From Orrella dioscoreae (GTDB taxonomy: Bacteria > Pseudomonadota > Gammaproteobacteria > Burkholderiales > Burkholderiaceae_B), in NCBI RefSeq assembly GCF_900089455.2, contig NZ_LT907988.1:620001-684000 (forward strand): DNA of 64,000 nucleotides. The letters are read 5' to 3'. The translations under genes and the position numbers were made by a program. Positions 34,174 to 43,157 of this stretch are shown here, one piece after another. Under the pieces are notes generated by a model. That model searched no databases. It saw nothing but the letters and a program-made list of their open reading frames with translations, and was not told where the DNA came from. Position 1 is the first letter of the stretch. Every line of letters starts with the position of its first letter.

Positions 34174-35139
34174 TTGAATCTGTCTGACTTGCTTGCCCCC
34201 GTTGCCGACGACATGAAGTCCGTCGATGCCGTCATCCGAGCCAGGCTGGATTCCGAGGTGGTGCTGATCCGTACCATCGGTGAATACATCGTCAGCGCCG
34301 GCGGCAAGCGCATGCGCCCGGCACTGCTGCTCATGATCGCGCGTGCGCTGGGTTACCAGGGCGCCCACCACCACCTGCTGGCCGCGGTCGTCGAGTTCAT
34401 CCACACCTCGACCCTGCTGCACGATGACGTGGTCGACGAGTCCGACCTGCGCCGTGGCCGCAGCACCGCCAACGCGGTCTTCGGCAACGCCGCCAGCGTG
34501 CTGGTGGGCGACTACCTCTATTCGCGCGCCTTCGAGATGATGGTCGAGGCCAACTCCATGCGCATCATGGAGATCATGTCCGGCGCCACCACGGTCATCG
34601 CCGAAGGCGAGGTGCTGCAGCTGCTGAACGTGCGCGACCCCGAGGTCTCCGAGGCGCGCTACCTGCAGGTGGTGCGCTACAAGACCGGCAAGCTCTTCGA
34701 GGCCTCGGCCCAGGTGGGCGCCGTGCTGGCGGGCGCCACGCCCGAGCAGGAAGCCGCCGCCGCCGCCTATGGCCGCCACATCGGCACGGCCTTCCAGCTG
34801 ATCGACGACGTGCTGGACTACAGCGGCGACGCAGGCGCCCTGGGCAAGAACGTGGGCGACGACCTGCGTGAAGGCAAGCCCACGCTGCCGCTCATCCGCG
34901 TCATGGAAGTGGGCACGCCCGCGCAACGCGACCTGGTCCGTTCGGCCATTGAAACGGGCGAGGGCGACTTCGAGGCGGTGGCCGCGGCCATCCATGCCAC
35001 CGATGCGCTGGACCATGCCCGCCGCTGCGCGCTGGCCGAGGCCGGGACAGCCCGGGAGGCCCTGGCTGCGTACCCGATTTCCGATTTCTCGAAATCCCTG
35101 CTAGAATTTTGCGCTTTCGCGGTGGATCGTGATCGCTGA
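34174..35139 (+). CDS. ispB: Octaprenyl diphosphate synthase
   Basis: 321 residues from a TTG at 34174 (LNLSDLLAPVADDMKSVDAV); the first ATG at 34213 would lose conserved sequence. Both Asp-rich motifs are present: LLHDDVVDESDLRRG and QLIDDVLDYSGD. A medium/long-chain trans-prenyl synthase, making the ubiquinone side chain from farnesyl and isopentenyl diphosphate. Divergent from rplU, the usual Burkholderiales arrangement. Confidence 0.95.
   Translation: MNLSDLLAPVADDMKSVDAVIRARLDSEVVLIRTIGEYIVSAGGKRMRPALLLMIARALGYQGAHHHLLAAVVEFIHTSTLLHDDVVDESDLRRGRSTANAVFGNAASVLVGDYLYSRAFEMMVEANSMRIMEIMSGATTVIAEGEVLQLLNVRDPEVSEARYLQVVRYKTGKLFEASAQVGAVLAGATPEQEAAAAAYGRHIGTAFQLIDDVLDYSGDAGALGKNVGDDLREGKPTLPLIRVMEVGTPAQRDLVRSAIETGEGDFEAVAAAIHATDALDHARRCALAEAGTAREALAAYPISDFSKSLLEFCAFAVDRDR
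35079..35107 (+). promoter_or_regulatory. Possible promoter of tRNA-Pro
   Basis: TAGAAT at 35102-35107 inside the 3' end of ispB, with a poor -35 (TTCCGA at 35079-35084) 17 bases before it. It would start transcription about 90 bases before the tRNA. Confidence 0.45.
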
Positions 35140-35205
35140 CCTGTTTCACAGGGTGGGGATCAGGAAGTTCCGCCGCGGGGAAGATAGAAGTAGAAGCATC
35201 AAGTA

Positions 35206-35282
<77 letters not shown>

Positions 35283-35359
35283 GCTTAGTGATTTGGCTAA
35301 GCAGGTCGGACCTTGATGGCAAGATTCAGGACGACATTCCCGATATATCGTCCGCAGGA

Positions 35360-35391
35360 AGCCGGCACGCGCAAGCGATGCCGGCTTTTTT
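35360..35391 (+). terminator. Terminator after tRNA-Pro
   Basis: AGCCGGCA (35360-35367) pairs with TGCCGGCT (35379-35386), 11-base loop, followed by a run of T to 35391. It ends the tRNA transcript. Beyond it, to the chemoreceptor gene at 35799, I see only the repeat at 35397 and an AT-richer stretch near 35640-35700 likely to hold the chemoreceptor promoter. Confidence 0.85.
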
Positions 35392-35396
35392 GTCGC

Positions 35397-35447
35397 TGGG
35401 CCGCCCCAAGACAAAAAGCGGCCCCCTTGGGGGGCAGCAAGCCGAAG
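35397..35447. repeat. Dispersed GC-rich repeat, copy 1
   Basis: About 50 bases closely similar to 54075-54122: both begin TGGGCCGCC, share AAAGC and CCCCTTGGGGG and end GGCAAGCCG or GCAGCAAGCCG. It contains GCCCCC/GGGGGC self-complementarity and is followed here by GGGGGCTTTTTT. Both copies lie outside genes. Confidence 0.7.
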
Positions 35448-35798
35448 GCGCGGCGTGGGGGCTTTTTTGTGTTTGTTTGCCGCGCCATTCGCGCGCGCCA
35501 CTTTTCTCCCCACGTCTCCATATCCAGGGCGCTCGCGCCGCGGGTGGCGGGCCTGCACGCCGAAAAACTTCATCGCTGCCGCCGCGGCCGCCATCAAGGC
35601 CCTCGATCGATCTGCCTGTCTCCATCAATAGAACCGATTGGCGAATGGTGTCATTTAATGTCACTATTTTGCGTGTTTTGTTGCGTATGGTTTCAGTGTT
35701 CAGCGCGATGACGCTGGCCGATGCGGCGATTCCCACGCAGCATTCACTGGCCATGCCGGCAGGGAAAACCGGCGCAGGCCGCTCAAGGCGGACAACAC

Positions 35799-37436
35799 AT
35801 GAACTTGCATCGCATGAAAGTAGCCTCGCGCCTGGCGCTGGGTTTTGGCATCCTGCTGGCCCTCTTGGGCGTGATCGGCGGGCTGGGCTTGTACGGCATG
35901 AACGAGATGCGGCGCAGCCTGGTGGACATCACCGAGGTGAACGCAGTACAGAAGCAGTTGGCGGACGACATGTACATGGCGCTGCAGGTGCGTGCGGTCA
36001 ACGTGCGCAGCGTGGCGCTCTTTACCGCGCCCGACCTGGTCAAGGCCGAGTACGACCGCTTTAACGACGCGGGCAAGCGTTACCAGGACGCATCGGCGCG
36101 CCTGGCGCAGATGTATCGCGACGATCCCCATACGACGGCCGAGGAGCATGCGCTGCTGGCGGATATCCAGCGCCTGGCCCAGGAGACCGTTCCCTATGCG
36201 AACCAGGTGATGCAACTCATGCTGGATGGCCGGGTGGAAGAGGGGACCGCCGTGCTGGGCAAGGAGCTGCGCGGGCGCCAGCATGCCTGGCTGGCGCAGC
36301 TGGAAAAGCTGGCCGACCTGGAAGCGACGCTGTCGACCGACACCGCCGACGCGGCGCAAGTGACGGGGGCGGGCCTGTCCGTCACCATCGGCGTGGCTGC
36401 CGGCCTGGCCCTGTTGCTGGGCATCCTGGCGGCCGTGCTGATCACCCGCAGCATCCTGCGCCAGCTGGGCGGCGAGCCCGCCGAGGCGCAACGCGTGGCC
36501 GGCGAGATCGCCTCGGGCAATCTGGCCGTGCGCCTGGCCGTGCCTGCGGGCGACGACGCCAGCCTGATGGCGTCGCTGGAGGCGATGCGCCGACGGCTGG
36601 GCAGCATCGTCCACGGCATCCGCGAATCGGCGGAATCGATTTCCAGCGCCGCCGAACAGATCGCCCAGGGCAACACCGAGCTGTCGCAGCGCACCGAGGA
36701 GCAGGCCGCTTCGCTGGAGGAAACCGCCGCCAGCATGGAAGAGCTGACCTCCACGGTCCGGCAGAACAACGAAAGCGCCCGCCAGGGCAGCGAGCTGGCC
36801 GTGACCTCGGCCGCGCAGGTGCGCCAGACCGGCGAGCTGGTGTCGCAGGTGGTGGCCAGCATGAACGCCATCCAGGACAGCTCGGGCAGGATCAACGACA
36901 TCATCTCGGTGATCGAGAGCATCGCCTTCCAGACCAACATCCTGGCGCTCAATGCGGCGGTGGAGGCCGCGCGTGCAGGCGAGCAGGGCCGCGGCTTCGC
37001 GGTCGTGGCCTCGGAGGTGCGTGCGCTGGCGCAACGCAGCGCCACGGCGGCCAAGGAGGTGCGCGAGATCATCGAGCGTTCGTCGGGCATCATCCAGGAC
37101 GGCACGCGCCTGGCCAGCCGCACCGGCGAGAACATGGGCGACGTGGTCAAGGCCGTGGGCGCGATGGCGGACATCAACGGCGAAATCGCCAATGCCTCTG
37201 GCGAGCAGACCCAGGGCATCGAGCAGGTGGGCGTGGCGGTGGCGCAGATGGATTCGGTCACGCAGCAGAATGCCGCGCTGGTCGAGGAGGCGTCGGCCGC
37301 GGCGCAGGCCTTGGCGGAACAGTCGCGCTATCTGTTGCGCGCGATCTCGATCTTCAAGGTGGACGGCGAGCCGCTGCGCGTGGCGGTGGAACAGGCCGAG
37401 CGCGGCGCGGGCATGCCGCGATTGTTGACGGCTTGA
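35799..37436 (+). CDS. Methyl-accepting chemotaxis protein
   Basis: 545 residues. Membrane segments at about 10-32 and 192-215 enclose a periplasmic four-helix ligand domain; HAMP follows to about 270; the signalling domain contains the conserved hairpin [22 protein letters not shown] and the first-methylation region [21 protein letters not shown] Tar/Tsr-like receptor, ligand unknown, without an NWETF-type C-terminal tail. No che genes adjoin it. AAGGCGG eight bases upstream supports the ATG at 35799. Confidence 0.95.
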   Translation: MNLHRMKVASRLALGFGILLALLGVIGGLGLYGMNEMRRSLVDITEVNAVQKQLADDMYMALQVRAVNVRSVALFTAPDLVKAEYDRFNDAGKRYQDASARLAQMYRDDPHTTAEEHALLADIQRLAQETVPYANQVMQLMLDGRVEEGTAVLGKELRGRQHAWLAQLEKLADLEATLSTDTADAAQVTGAGLSVTIGVAAGLALLLGILAAVLITRSILRQLGGEPAEAQRVAGEIASGNLAVRLAVPAGDDASLMASLEAMRRRLGSIVHGIRESAESISSAAEQIAQGNTELSQRTEEQAASLEETAASMEELTSTVRQNNESARQGSELAVTSAAQVRQTGELVSQVVASMNAIQDSSGRINDIISVIESIAFQTNILALNAAVEAARAGEQGRGFAVVASEVRALAQRSATAAKEVREIIERSSGIIQDGTRLASRTGENMGDVVKAVGAMADINGEIANASGEQTQGIEQVGVAVAQMDSVTQQNAALVEEASAAAQALAEQSRYLLRAISIFKVDGEPLRVAVEQAERGAGMPRLLTA

Positions 37437-37552
37437 TCGCCGCGCCAGGATCGGCCTGGATGGACGGATCCTGGCGTGAAGCGCAACGGCCCCCGAGCCC
37501 GGCGTGCCGCCGGGTTTTGAACTGACCCCCAGAAGTTGGACAGTTTAAAAGG

Positions 37553-38392
37553 TCAGGCGGCCAAGGCCTGAGTTCGGTATTGCACCGGGCTCAGGCCTTT
37601 TAGTTTGAGCCGGATACGCTGGTGGTTGTAGTAGTGGATGAACTGGCCGATGGCCTTTTGAAGCTGCTCGATGCTGTCGTAGCGGCGCAGGTAGAAGCAC
37701 TCGGTCTTGAGCGTGGCGAACCAGCTCTCCATGGCGGCGTTGTCCAGGCAGTTGCCCTTGCGCGACATGCTTTGCGTGAGGCCACGATCGGCCAGCATGC
37801 GCCGGTAGCTGGGCTGCTGGTACTGCCAGCCCTGGTCCGAGTGCAGCAGCGGTTGGTCGCCCGGCGACAGGCGGCGCATCGCCTTCTTGAGCATGTTGCC
37901 CACCAGCCCGAACAACGGACGCTCGCTGGTCTCGTAGGCCACGATCTCACCGTTGTACAGGTCCATCACCGGCGACAGATACAGCTTCTGGCCGCGCACG
38001 TTGAACTCCGTCACGTCGGTGACCCACTTCTGGTTCGGACGGTCGGCCTCGAACTGGCGCGCCAGCACGTTCGGCGCCACGCGGCCTACCTCGCCTCGGT
38101 ACGAGCGATACCTCTTCGGCCGCACCAAGGACTTCAGTCCCAACGCCCGCATCAGCTTCTGCACCGTCTTGTGGTTCACGCACTGGCCGGCCTGGCGCAG
38201 CGCGGCCGTGATGCGTCGGTAGCCGTAGCGGCCCTTGTGGCGCGCATAGACGGCACTGATCCTGGCCTTGAGCCCCGCAGACTTGTCTGCCACGCCCCGC
38301 GCCTTCAAGTGGTAGTAGAACGTGCTGCGCGAGAGCCCTGCGACTGCCAGCAGCACACCTACGCGATGCTCTTGCCTCAACCCAGCGATCAA
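37553..38392 (-). CDS. IS3-family transposase OrfB (DDE integrase)
   Basis: 279 residues with the rve core: WVTDVTEF (first Asp), SDQGWQYQ (second Asp) and GNCLDNAAMESWFATLK (Glu), preceded by HTH_21-like ARHKGRYGYRRI. It begins with TTG overlapping the orfA end. Expression probably needs a -1 frameshift on the A-rich stretch before the orfA stop, producing the OrfAB fusion transposase. Confidence 0.93.
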   Translation of the reverse strand: MIAGLRQEHRVGVLLAVAGLSRSTFYYHLKARGVADKSAGLKARISAVYARHKGRYGYRRITAALRQAGQCVNHKTVQKLMRALGLKSLVRPKRYRSYRGEVGRVAPNVLARQFEADRPNQKWVTDVTEFNVRGQKLYLSPVMDLYNGEIVAYETSERPLFGLVGNMLKKAMRRLSPGDQPLLHSDQGWQYQQPSYRRMLADRGLTQSMSRKGNCLDNAAMESWFATLKTECFYLRRYDSIEQLQKAIGQFIHYYNHQRIRLKLKGLSPVQYRTQALAA

Positions 38393-38907
38393 CTGCGCTT
38401 TTTCTGCGCTGCCGCCCTCTTTTGCTGGATCAAGGCATCGAGCTTTTTTAGGTAGGCGTTCTCCGCTCGGAGGTACTCGTTTTCCTTGAGCACCTCCTCA
38501 AGGGTTTTCTGCTCTGGGGCTGTGGGCCCTGACGGTTTTACTGACTGATCTGACATGGCTCTGCATCCGCGCCGACGGCGCTCAAGGGCTTCATTTCCAC
38601 CCTCATGATACTGACGCTCCCACCTACCAATGTGGCTCGCCGAGCGAATATCAAATGCTGCCGCCGTCTGCGTCAGAGACCACCCCTCACGCCACATCCG
38701 ATTGAGCACCTGCAGCTTGAATGCCGCGTCGTAGCTCGCGCCCTTGCGACGCAGGCCGCACACCCCGTGCTCTCGATAGCTACTTACCCACCGCCTGACT
38801 GTGGCGTGACCAAGACCGTGCCTGGCGCCCACCGTCTTCGATCCCCCCGATCCTGACAGATACTCCTTCACTACCTTGAGCTTGAAACGCTCGTCGTACT
38901 TCGCCAT
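38389..38907 (-). CDS. IS3-family transposase OrfA
   Basis: 172 residues with two helix-turn-helix units (YLSGSGGSKTVGARHGLGHATVRRW and WSLTQTAAAFDIRSASHIGRW) and a C-terminal leucine-zipper-like coiled coil (LKENEYLRAENAYLKKLDAL). The double HTH is usual in the IS150 group. CAGAAAAAGCG close to its stop is a possible slippage site. It binds the terminal repeats and partners OrfB. Confidence 0.92.
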   Translation of the reverse strand: MAKYDERFKLKVVKEYLSGSGGSKTVGARHGLGHATVRRWVSSYREHGVCGLRRKGASYDAAFKLQVLNRMWREGWSLTQTAAAFDIRSASHIGRWERQYHEGGNEALERRRRGCRAMSDQSVKPSGPTAPEQKTLEEVLKENEYLRAENAYLKKLDALIQQKRAAAQKKRS

Positions 38908-38990
38908 GCAAAAACCCCCGAAGATTGGATTTCGTCCAACTTTCGGGGGTCAGTTCATTTGGGGGCCGTTTTTCCTCGCGTGAGCTGACG

Positions 38991-40823
38991 TCAGCCGACG
39001 ATGTCATCCAGCAGCCGGCGGTTGGCCGCGCCCGGCAGCACGCGCAGGCTCTTGTCCAGCACGGCCGTGTAGGCTTCCTGCTGCACGGTGTCGACCATGT
39101 GCCAATCCGCGCGGACTTCGGCGTGGGTGGCGGTGATCACCATGTAGCCGCGGCGGCTGGTGTCGGAATACTGCAGGCTGCCAGCCCAGTGGCTGCCGAC
39201 GGCGCCCAAGGTGTTCAGGTTGGACAACTGGCGAACCAGCGCCGACAGCGCCGCGGGCGGATATCCCGCGCCCAGGTATTCCTCGAAGCCCGGCGAGCTG
39301 ACCGACGAGGTGGCGAACTCGACGCCCACGCGTTCGCCCGCGATGCTGCGCAGGTCGCTGGCCCAGGCGTTGTGCGTGTCGCCGGCCAGCACCACCAGGT
39401 TCTTGTCCAGGGTGCGCGCGGTCTGCAGCACGGTTTCGCGTGCGGCCCAGTAGCCGTCCCACGAGTCGAGGTTGTAGGGCAGGCTGGGCAGGTCCAGGAT
39501 GGCGTTTTCCGGGGCCGTCAGGACTTCACCGTTGCTCCGGCGTTGCAGCAGCGTCGCATAGGCCGCCGGGTCGATCGTGAAGCCGGGCGGGAGGGTCACG
39601 TCGCCAAGCTGGCCCGCGCCGGCCAGCAGGCCCAGCAGCACGGGCAGCGGCAGGGTCACGGGGGCCATCAGCACCTGCTGGCCCAGCACCTGCCACGTGG
39701 CCGACGAGGCCATCATGCCCTGTTGCAGCCAGCCCAGTTGCTCGGCGCCCAGCAACTGGCGGTTCGTGTCGCCGAGATCCGTGCCCAGCTGGGTCAGGAA
39801 GTCCGTCAGGCCCGCTGCGGGATCGGGGTTGCCCAGCAGGGCAGGGAAGTAGCGGGTGTAGTCCAGCTGTTCGTCGCGTGCGACCAGGCGGGTGTCCAGC
39901 ATGTGCAAGGTCAGCAGGTCGCCGAACTCGAAGCGTCGATAGAGGTGGTCGACCGGCACCTGTTCACGGGTGGGCAGCCATTCGTGATAGGCCTTCACGG
40001 CCGCGACCTTGCGCACGTCGAACGCGCCTTCGGTCTCGGGCTGGTGGTTCTCGGCGCCTTCGCGCCAGGTGTTGTTGGCGATTTCGTGATCGTCCCAGAT
40101 CACGATGAAGGGCAGGGCGGCGTGCACGGCCTGCAGGTCGGCGTCGGTGCGATATTGCGCGTAGCGGCGGCGATAGTCGGTCAGCGAGACGATCTCGTTG
40201 GCGGGTTCCGAGACGCGGCCCATGGCGGCGGCGTTGTCCGAGGCATAGCCGTCGCTGGCGTATTCGTAGATGTAGTCGCCCAGGTGGATGGCGGCATGCA
40301 GGTCGTCACGGCGCGCGGCTTCGGCGTACACGTGGAAGTAACCCGCGGGGAAGTTCGAACAGGAGAACACGGCCAGCCGCGCCTGGCTGACGGCGCCGGC
40401 AGGCAGGGTGCGGGTGCGGCCGATGGTGCTGGTGGTGACGTCGTGCTTGAAGCGGTACCAGTACACGGTGTTGGCGGCCAGGCCCGTGACGTCGATCTTG
40501 GCGGTGTAGTCGCGCGAGGCATCGGTGAGCAGCGTGCCGGTCTTCAGGCCGCGCGTGAAGGCGTCGTCCTCGGCCAGCTCCCAGACCAGCTCGACCTCGC
40601 GCTCGCGCTCAGGCGTGATGCGGGTCCACAGGATGACGCGATCGGCAAGCGGATCGCCACTGGCCACGCCATGCAGGAAACTGGCGCTGGGCGCGGGATT
40701 TTGGGACTCGTCGGGATCGTCGTTGCTGCTGCCGCAGGCGCCCAGACCCAGGGAGGAAGCGACAGTGAGGGTGCCGGCAGCGCCGCGGAGGAAGCGGCGG
40801 CGCGAGGGGATGTTCGTCGTCAT
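38991..40823 (-). CDS. phoD: PhoD-type alkaline phosphatase/phosphodiesterase
   Basis: 610 residues with a twin-arginine signal (SRRRFLRGAAGTLTVASSLGLGAC). N-terminal PhoD domain (FLHGVASGDPLADRVILWTRI) and metallophosphatase core (HLGDYIYEY, VIWDDHEIANNTW, LVVLAGDTHNAWASDL) that binds Ca/Fe in known members. Predicted periplasmic or secreted phosphate scavenging. The Cys after the signal could also be lipidated. No Pho box was identified. Convergent with the chemoreceptor, with the IS between them. Confidence 0.93.
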   Translation of the reverse strand: MTTNIPSRRRFLRGAAGTLTVASSLGLGACGSSNDDPDESQNPAPSASFLHGVASGDPLADRVILWTRITPEREREVELVWELAEDDAFTRGLKTGTLLTDASRDYTAKIDVTGLAANTVYWYRFKHDVTTSTIGRTRTLPAGAVSQARLAVFSCSNFPAGYFHVYAEAARRDDLHAAIHLGDYIYEYASDGYASDNAAAMGRVSEPANEIVSLTDYRRRYAQYRTDADLQAVHAALPFIVIWDDHEIANNTWREGAENHQPETEGAFDVRKVAAVKAYHEWLPTREQVPVDHLYRRFEFGDLLTLHMLDTRLVARDEQLDYTRYFPALLGNPDPAAGLTDFLTQLGTDLGDTNRQLLGAEQLGWLQQGMMASSATWQVLGQQVLMAPVTLPLPVLLGLLAGAGQLGDVTLPPGFTIDPAAYATLLQRRSNGEVLTAPENAILDLPSLPYNLDSWDGYWAARETVLQTARTLDKNLVVLAGDTHNAWASDLRSIAGERVGVEFATSSVSSPGFEEYLGAGYPPAALSALVRQLSNLNTLGAVGSHWAGSLQYSDTSRRGYMVITATHAEVRADWHMVDTVQQEAYTAVLDKSLRVLPGAANRRLLDDIVG

Positions 40824-40923
40824 GGGGTTTGCGATTCGTCGTTGGCTGTGGGAGGGGGACGAACGCAAGTTTGGTGGGGGTTGGTGACAGCCCTGTGAAA
40901 TCTGGTGTGGGGGGGATCGCTGG

Positions 40924-40981
40924 GTTGACGGCCGCCGAGGGTGGGCGGCCGACGGCACGACCACCCTCGGCGGCCGTCAAC
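40924..40981. repeat. Large perfect inverted repeat (palindromic element), copy 1
   Basis: Two perfect 21-base arms (40924-40944 and 40961-40981; outer ends GTTGACGGCCGCCG / CGGCGGCCGTCAAC) flank a 16-base centre. A relative is at 63852-63970. It lies between the gntR stop and the phoD start, where it could fold in the gntR transcript, but it lacks a T run. Confidence 0.85.
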
Positions 40982-40990
40982 TAGGCAGTC

Positions 40991-41707
40991 TTAACCCTCA
41001 TCCCCGGCATCATCCGCATCCAACAGCACCCCCGCCGCGATGATCGTGTTCGCGGCGCTCTGGATGTCGTCCCGCAAGGCTTCCCCGGCCCCCACCGTAT
41101 CGCCCTTGTCCAGCGCGGCGATCATCCGTTGGTGGTGCGTTACCGCCGTGCGCTCCTTCACTCTCGGCGAGCCCGAGCGCAGGTCGTAGTTCAGGATCGG
41201 CCCCACCCGCAGCCACAGGCTCTCGATCATCTTGAAGAGCAGCGGCATCTGCGCCGCGCGGTACATCGCGAAGTGCAGTTCGCGGTTGAACAGGATCAGC
41301 TTGGCGGCGTCGGGTTCGGCGGTCCGCATCTCCGCTTCCAGCTTCTCGTTCCAGCCGCGCATCTCCCTGGTCAGCGCCTTGGTGCAGTGCTGTGCCGCGT
41401 GGTGCGCCGCCAGCGACTCCACGTGCACGCGGATGTAGGTCATCTCGCGGAATGCGCTCACCGTCATGCGGGGCACGCGGATGCTGCGGTTGGCGGTGAC
41501 TTCCAGCGCCTGCTCGGCCACCAGTTGATAGACCGCTTCCCGCACAGGCATGACGCTGACGCCCAGCGCCTGGGCGGTGGTGCGCAGCGAGATCTGCTCG
41601 CCGGGACGCAGGCGGCCGCTGGTCAGCAGTTCGCGGATCTGCGCGTGGACGTCGGCGCCAAGCGTCTGGCGCTTGGGGACGGGAGTGACGAGTTCGGTGA
41701 GGGCCAT
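40991..41707 (-). CDS. GntR-family (FCD domain) regulator
   Basis: 238 residues. Winged helix (VHAQIRELLTSGRLRPGEQISLRTTAQALGVSVMPVREAVYQLVAEQAL, about 18-75) and an all-helical FCD effector domain with RELHFAMYRAAQMPLLFKMIESLW and a C-terminal HHQRMIAALDKGD. Divergent from the transport/catabolic operon at 41820, which it most likely represses. An 18-bp palindrome lies between them. Confidence 0.93.
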   Translation of the reverse strand: MALTELVTPVPKRQTLGADVHAQIRELLTSGRLRPGEQISLRTTAQALGVSVMPVREAVYQLVAEQALEVTANRSIRVPRMTVSAFREMTYIRVHVESLAAHHAAQHCTKALTREMRGWNEKLEAEMRTAEPDAAKLILFNRELHFAMYRAAQMPLLFKMIESLWLRVGPILNYDLRSGSPRVKERTAVTHHQRMIAALDKGDTVGAGEALRDDIQSAANTIIAAGVLLDADDAGDEG

Positions 41708-41741
41708 GGGCGGAATTATATTAGGGTATCCACGGTATTGG

Positions 41742-41759
41742 TATCTGTGATCACAGATA
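41742..41759. promoter_or_regulatory. Operator palindrome between gntR and the ABC operon
   Basis: TATCTGTGATCACAGATA is a perfect 18-bp palindrome in the 112-base divergent gap, with the GTNATCAC-like core of FCD-type GntR operators. It is well placed to repress both directions. Confidence 0.85.
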
Positions 41760-41819
41760 TACACTCGATTCCAGAAAGGCGGCACAGCCTTCGCGCAACA
41801 CCATCCAAAGGAGACTTTC

Positions 41820-43073
41820 GTGAAGACAGGCAATCCCCGTTTTTCCGCGTCACGCCGGCAGCTGGTGCTTGGCGCGACGACGGCCGCCGTGCTGGGCGCG
41901 GCACCCGCGCTGTTGCGCGCGCAATCCTCGGACGTCTATCGCATCGGCCACCTGACGCCGCGCACCGGCTTCCTCGGTCCGATGGGCGAGTACGCCGTCA
42001 TGGGCGCGACGCTGGCGGTCGACGAGGTCAACCAGGCGGGCGGCGTGCGTGGCCGCAAGTTCCAGTTGATGAGCGAGGACAGCGTCAATCCGCAGACGGC
42101 CTCGGCCAAGGCGCAACGCATGGTCGAGCGCGACGGCGTGCTGGCGCTGGTGGGCGAGATCAGTTCGGCCTCGGGCCTGGCGATCTCGCAAGTGGCCGCG
42201 CGCGCCAACAAGCTGTTCCTGCAGACGGGCTGCAATTCCGACGAGCTGCGGGGCAAGAGCTGCAGCCGCACGCTGTTCCACCTGGAAGCCAACAACACCA
42301 TGTATGTGCGCACGGTGGGCCGTGAACTGCTGCGCCAGAACATGGTGAAGGGCAAGCGCTGGATGGCGTTCACCGCCGACTACGCCTTCGGCCACGACCT
42401 CTTCGCGCAGACCAAGAAGTTCATGGACGAGCACGGCGCGGTGTTCGTGTCCAACGACATGATCCCCACCGACGCCACGGAGTTCAGCTCGGTGATCCTG
42501 AAGATCCGCCAGCAGAAGCCGGACCTGGTCATGAGCAACCTGGCGGGCAACCAGACCACGAACTTCATGAAGCAGTACAACGAGTTCGGCCTGCCCATTC
42601 CGCTGGCGGGCGCGGACCTGAACGCCACCAGCATCTGGGGCGCGGGGGCGGCCGGCTTCAGCGGCGTGTGGCCCATCATCTGGACGCACCAGGTGAAGTC
42701 GCCCTCGGGCCAGAAGTTCACTGAAGCCTTCACCAGGCGCTTCGGCCGTCCGCCCGACAACCAGGCCATCGCCGACTACCTGGCGGTGAAGGTGTTGGCC
42801 CAGGCCATCAAGGAAACCGACAGCGACGACACGGCCAAGCTCATCGATTACCTGGAGAGCGGCGTGAAGTTCGACGTGCTGCGCCAGCGCGAGGGCTATT
42901 TCCGCAAATGGGACCACCAGCTCGTCTTCGAGATGTACACGGTGACGCCCAGCAAGGACAAGTCGGCCGACAAGTGGGACATCTTCCAGACCAGTGCGCC
43001 CGTGCCGGGTCCCGAGGAGGACATGGAGCTGCTCCTGCCCACGATGGCGGAGAACGCCTGCAAGTTCGCGTGA
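41820..43073 (+). CDS. Periplasmic binding protein of a branched-chain-type ABC transporter
   Basis: 417 residues from a GTG with AAAGGAGA five bases upstream. Signal peptide with twin-arginine character (SRRQLVLGATTAAVLGAAPALLRAQ). LivK/AmiC-like fold (YRIGHLTPRTGFLGPMGEYAVMGATLAVDEVNQAGGVRG; WMAFTADYAFGHDL; LVMSNLAGNQT). Such proteins bind amino acids, amides, aromatic or quaternary amine compounds; ligand not predictable. First gene of the catabolic operon. Confidence 0.92.
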   Translation: MKTGNPRFSASRRQLVLGATTAAVLGAAPALLRAQSSDVYRIGHLTPRTGFLGPMGEYAVMGATLAVDEVNQAGGVRGRKFQLMSEDSVNPQTASAKAQRMVERDGVLALVGEISSASGLAISQVAARANKLFLQTGCNSDELRGKSCSRTLFHLEANNTMYVRTVGRELLRQNMVKGKRWMAFTADYAFGHDLFAQTKKFMDEHGAVFVSNDMIPTDATEFSSVILKIRQQKPDLVMSNLAGNQTTNFMKQYNEFGLPIPLAGADLNATSIWGAGAAGFSGVWPIIWTHQVKSPSGQKFTEAFTRRFGRPPDNQAIADYLAVKVLAQAIKETDSDDTAKLIDYLESGVKFDVLRQREGYFRKWDHQLVFEMYTVTPSKDKSADKWDIFQTSAPVPGPEEDMELLLPTMAENACKFA

Positions 43074-43157
43074 CGTTTCCCGCGCGCACGGCCCGCGGGG
43101 GCCGTGCGCGCAGGGGAAGGCATACCGGTGCAAGTGTCTGGCAAGGAAGCGATGGGC

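Larger units (their letters stand above)
37518..38957 (-). mobile_element. IS3-family (IS150-group-like) insertion sequence, 1440 bp
   Basis: Terminal inverted repeats start TGAACTGACCCCC on both ends (left from 37518, right ending 38957) and continue AGAAGTTGGAC versus GAAAGTTGGAC. TTT flanks each side (37515-37517, 38958-38960), a 3-bp target duplication expected of IS3 elements. Both reading frames are intact, so the copy may be active. Confidence 0.92.
37485..38973. other. Terminator hairpin split by an insertion sequence
   Basis: AACGGCCCCC (37485-37494) and GGGGGCCGTT (38961-38970), the latter followed by three more T, are perfect complements separated by the IS. Removing the IS and one TTT duplication restores a normal hairpin with a loop of about 23 bases and a T run between the convergent chemoreceptor and phoD genes. 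A second stem (CCAGGATC at 37445, GATCCTGG at 37467) lies closer to the chemoreceptor stop and may now serve instead. Confidence 0.8.

Noticed and set aside
35288-36064. Open frame across the tRNA terminator into the chemoreceptor
   Set aside because: It reads through a terminator and dispersed repeat and then runs out of frame in the chemoreceptor; no conserved features.
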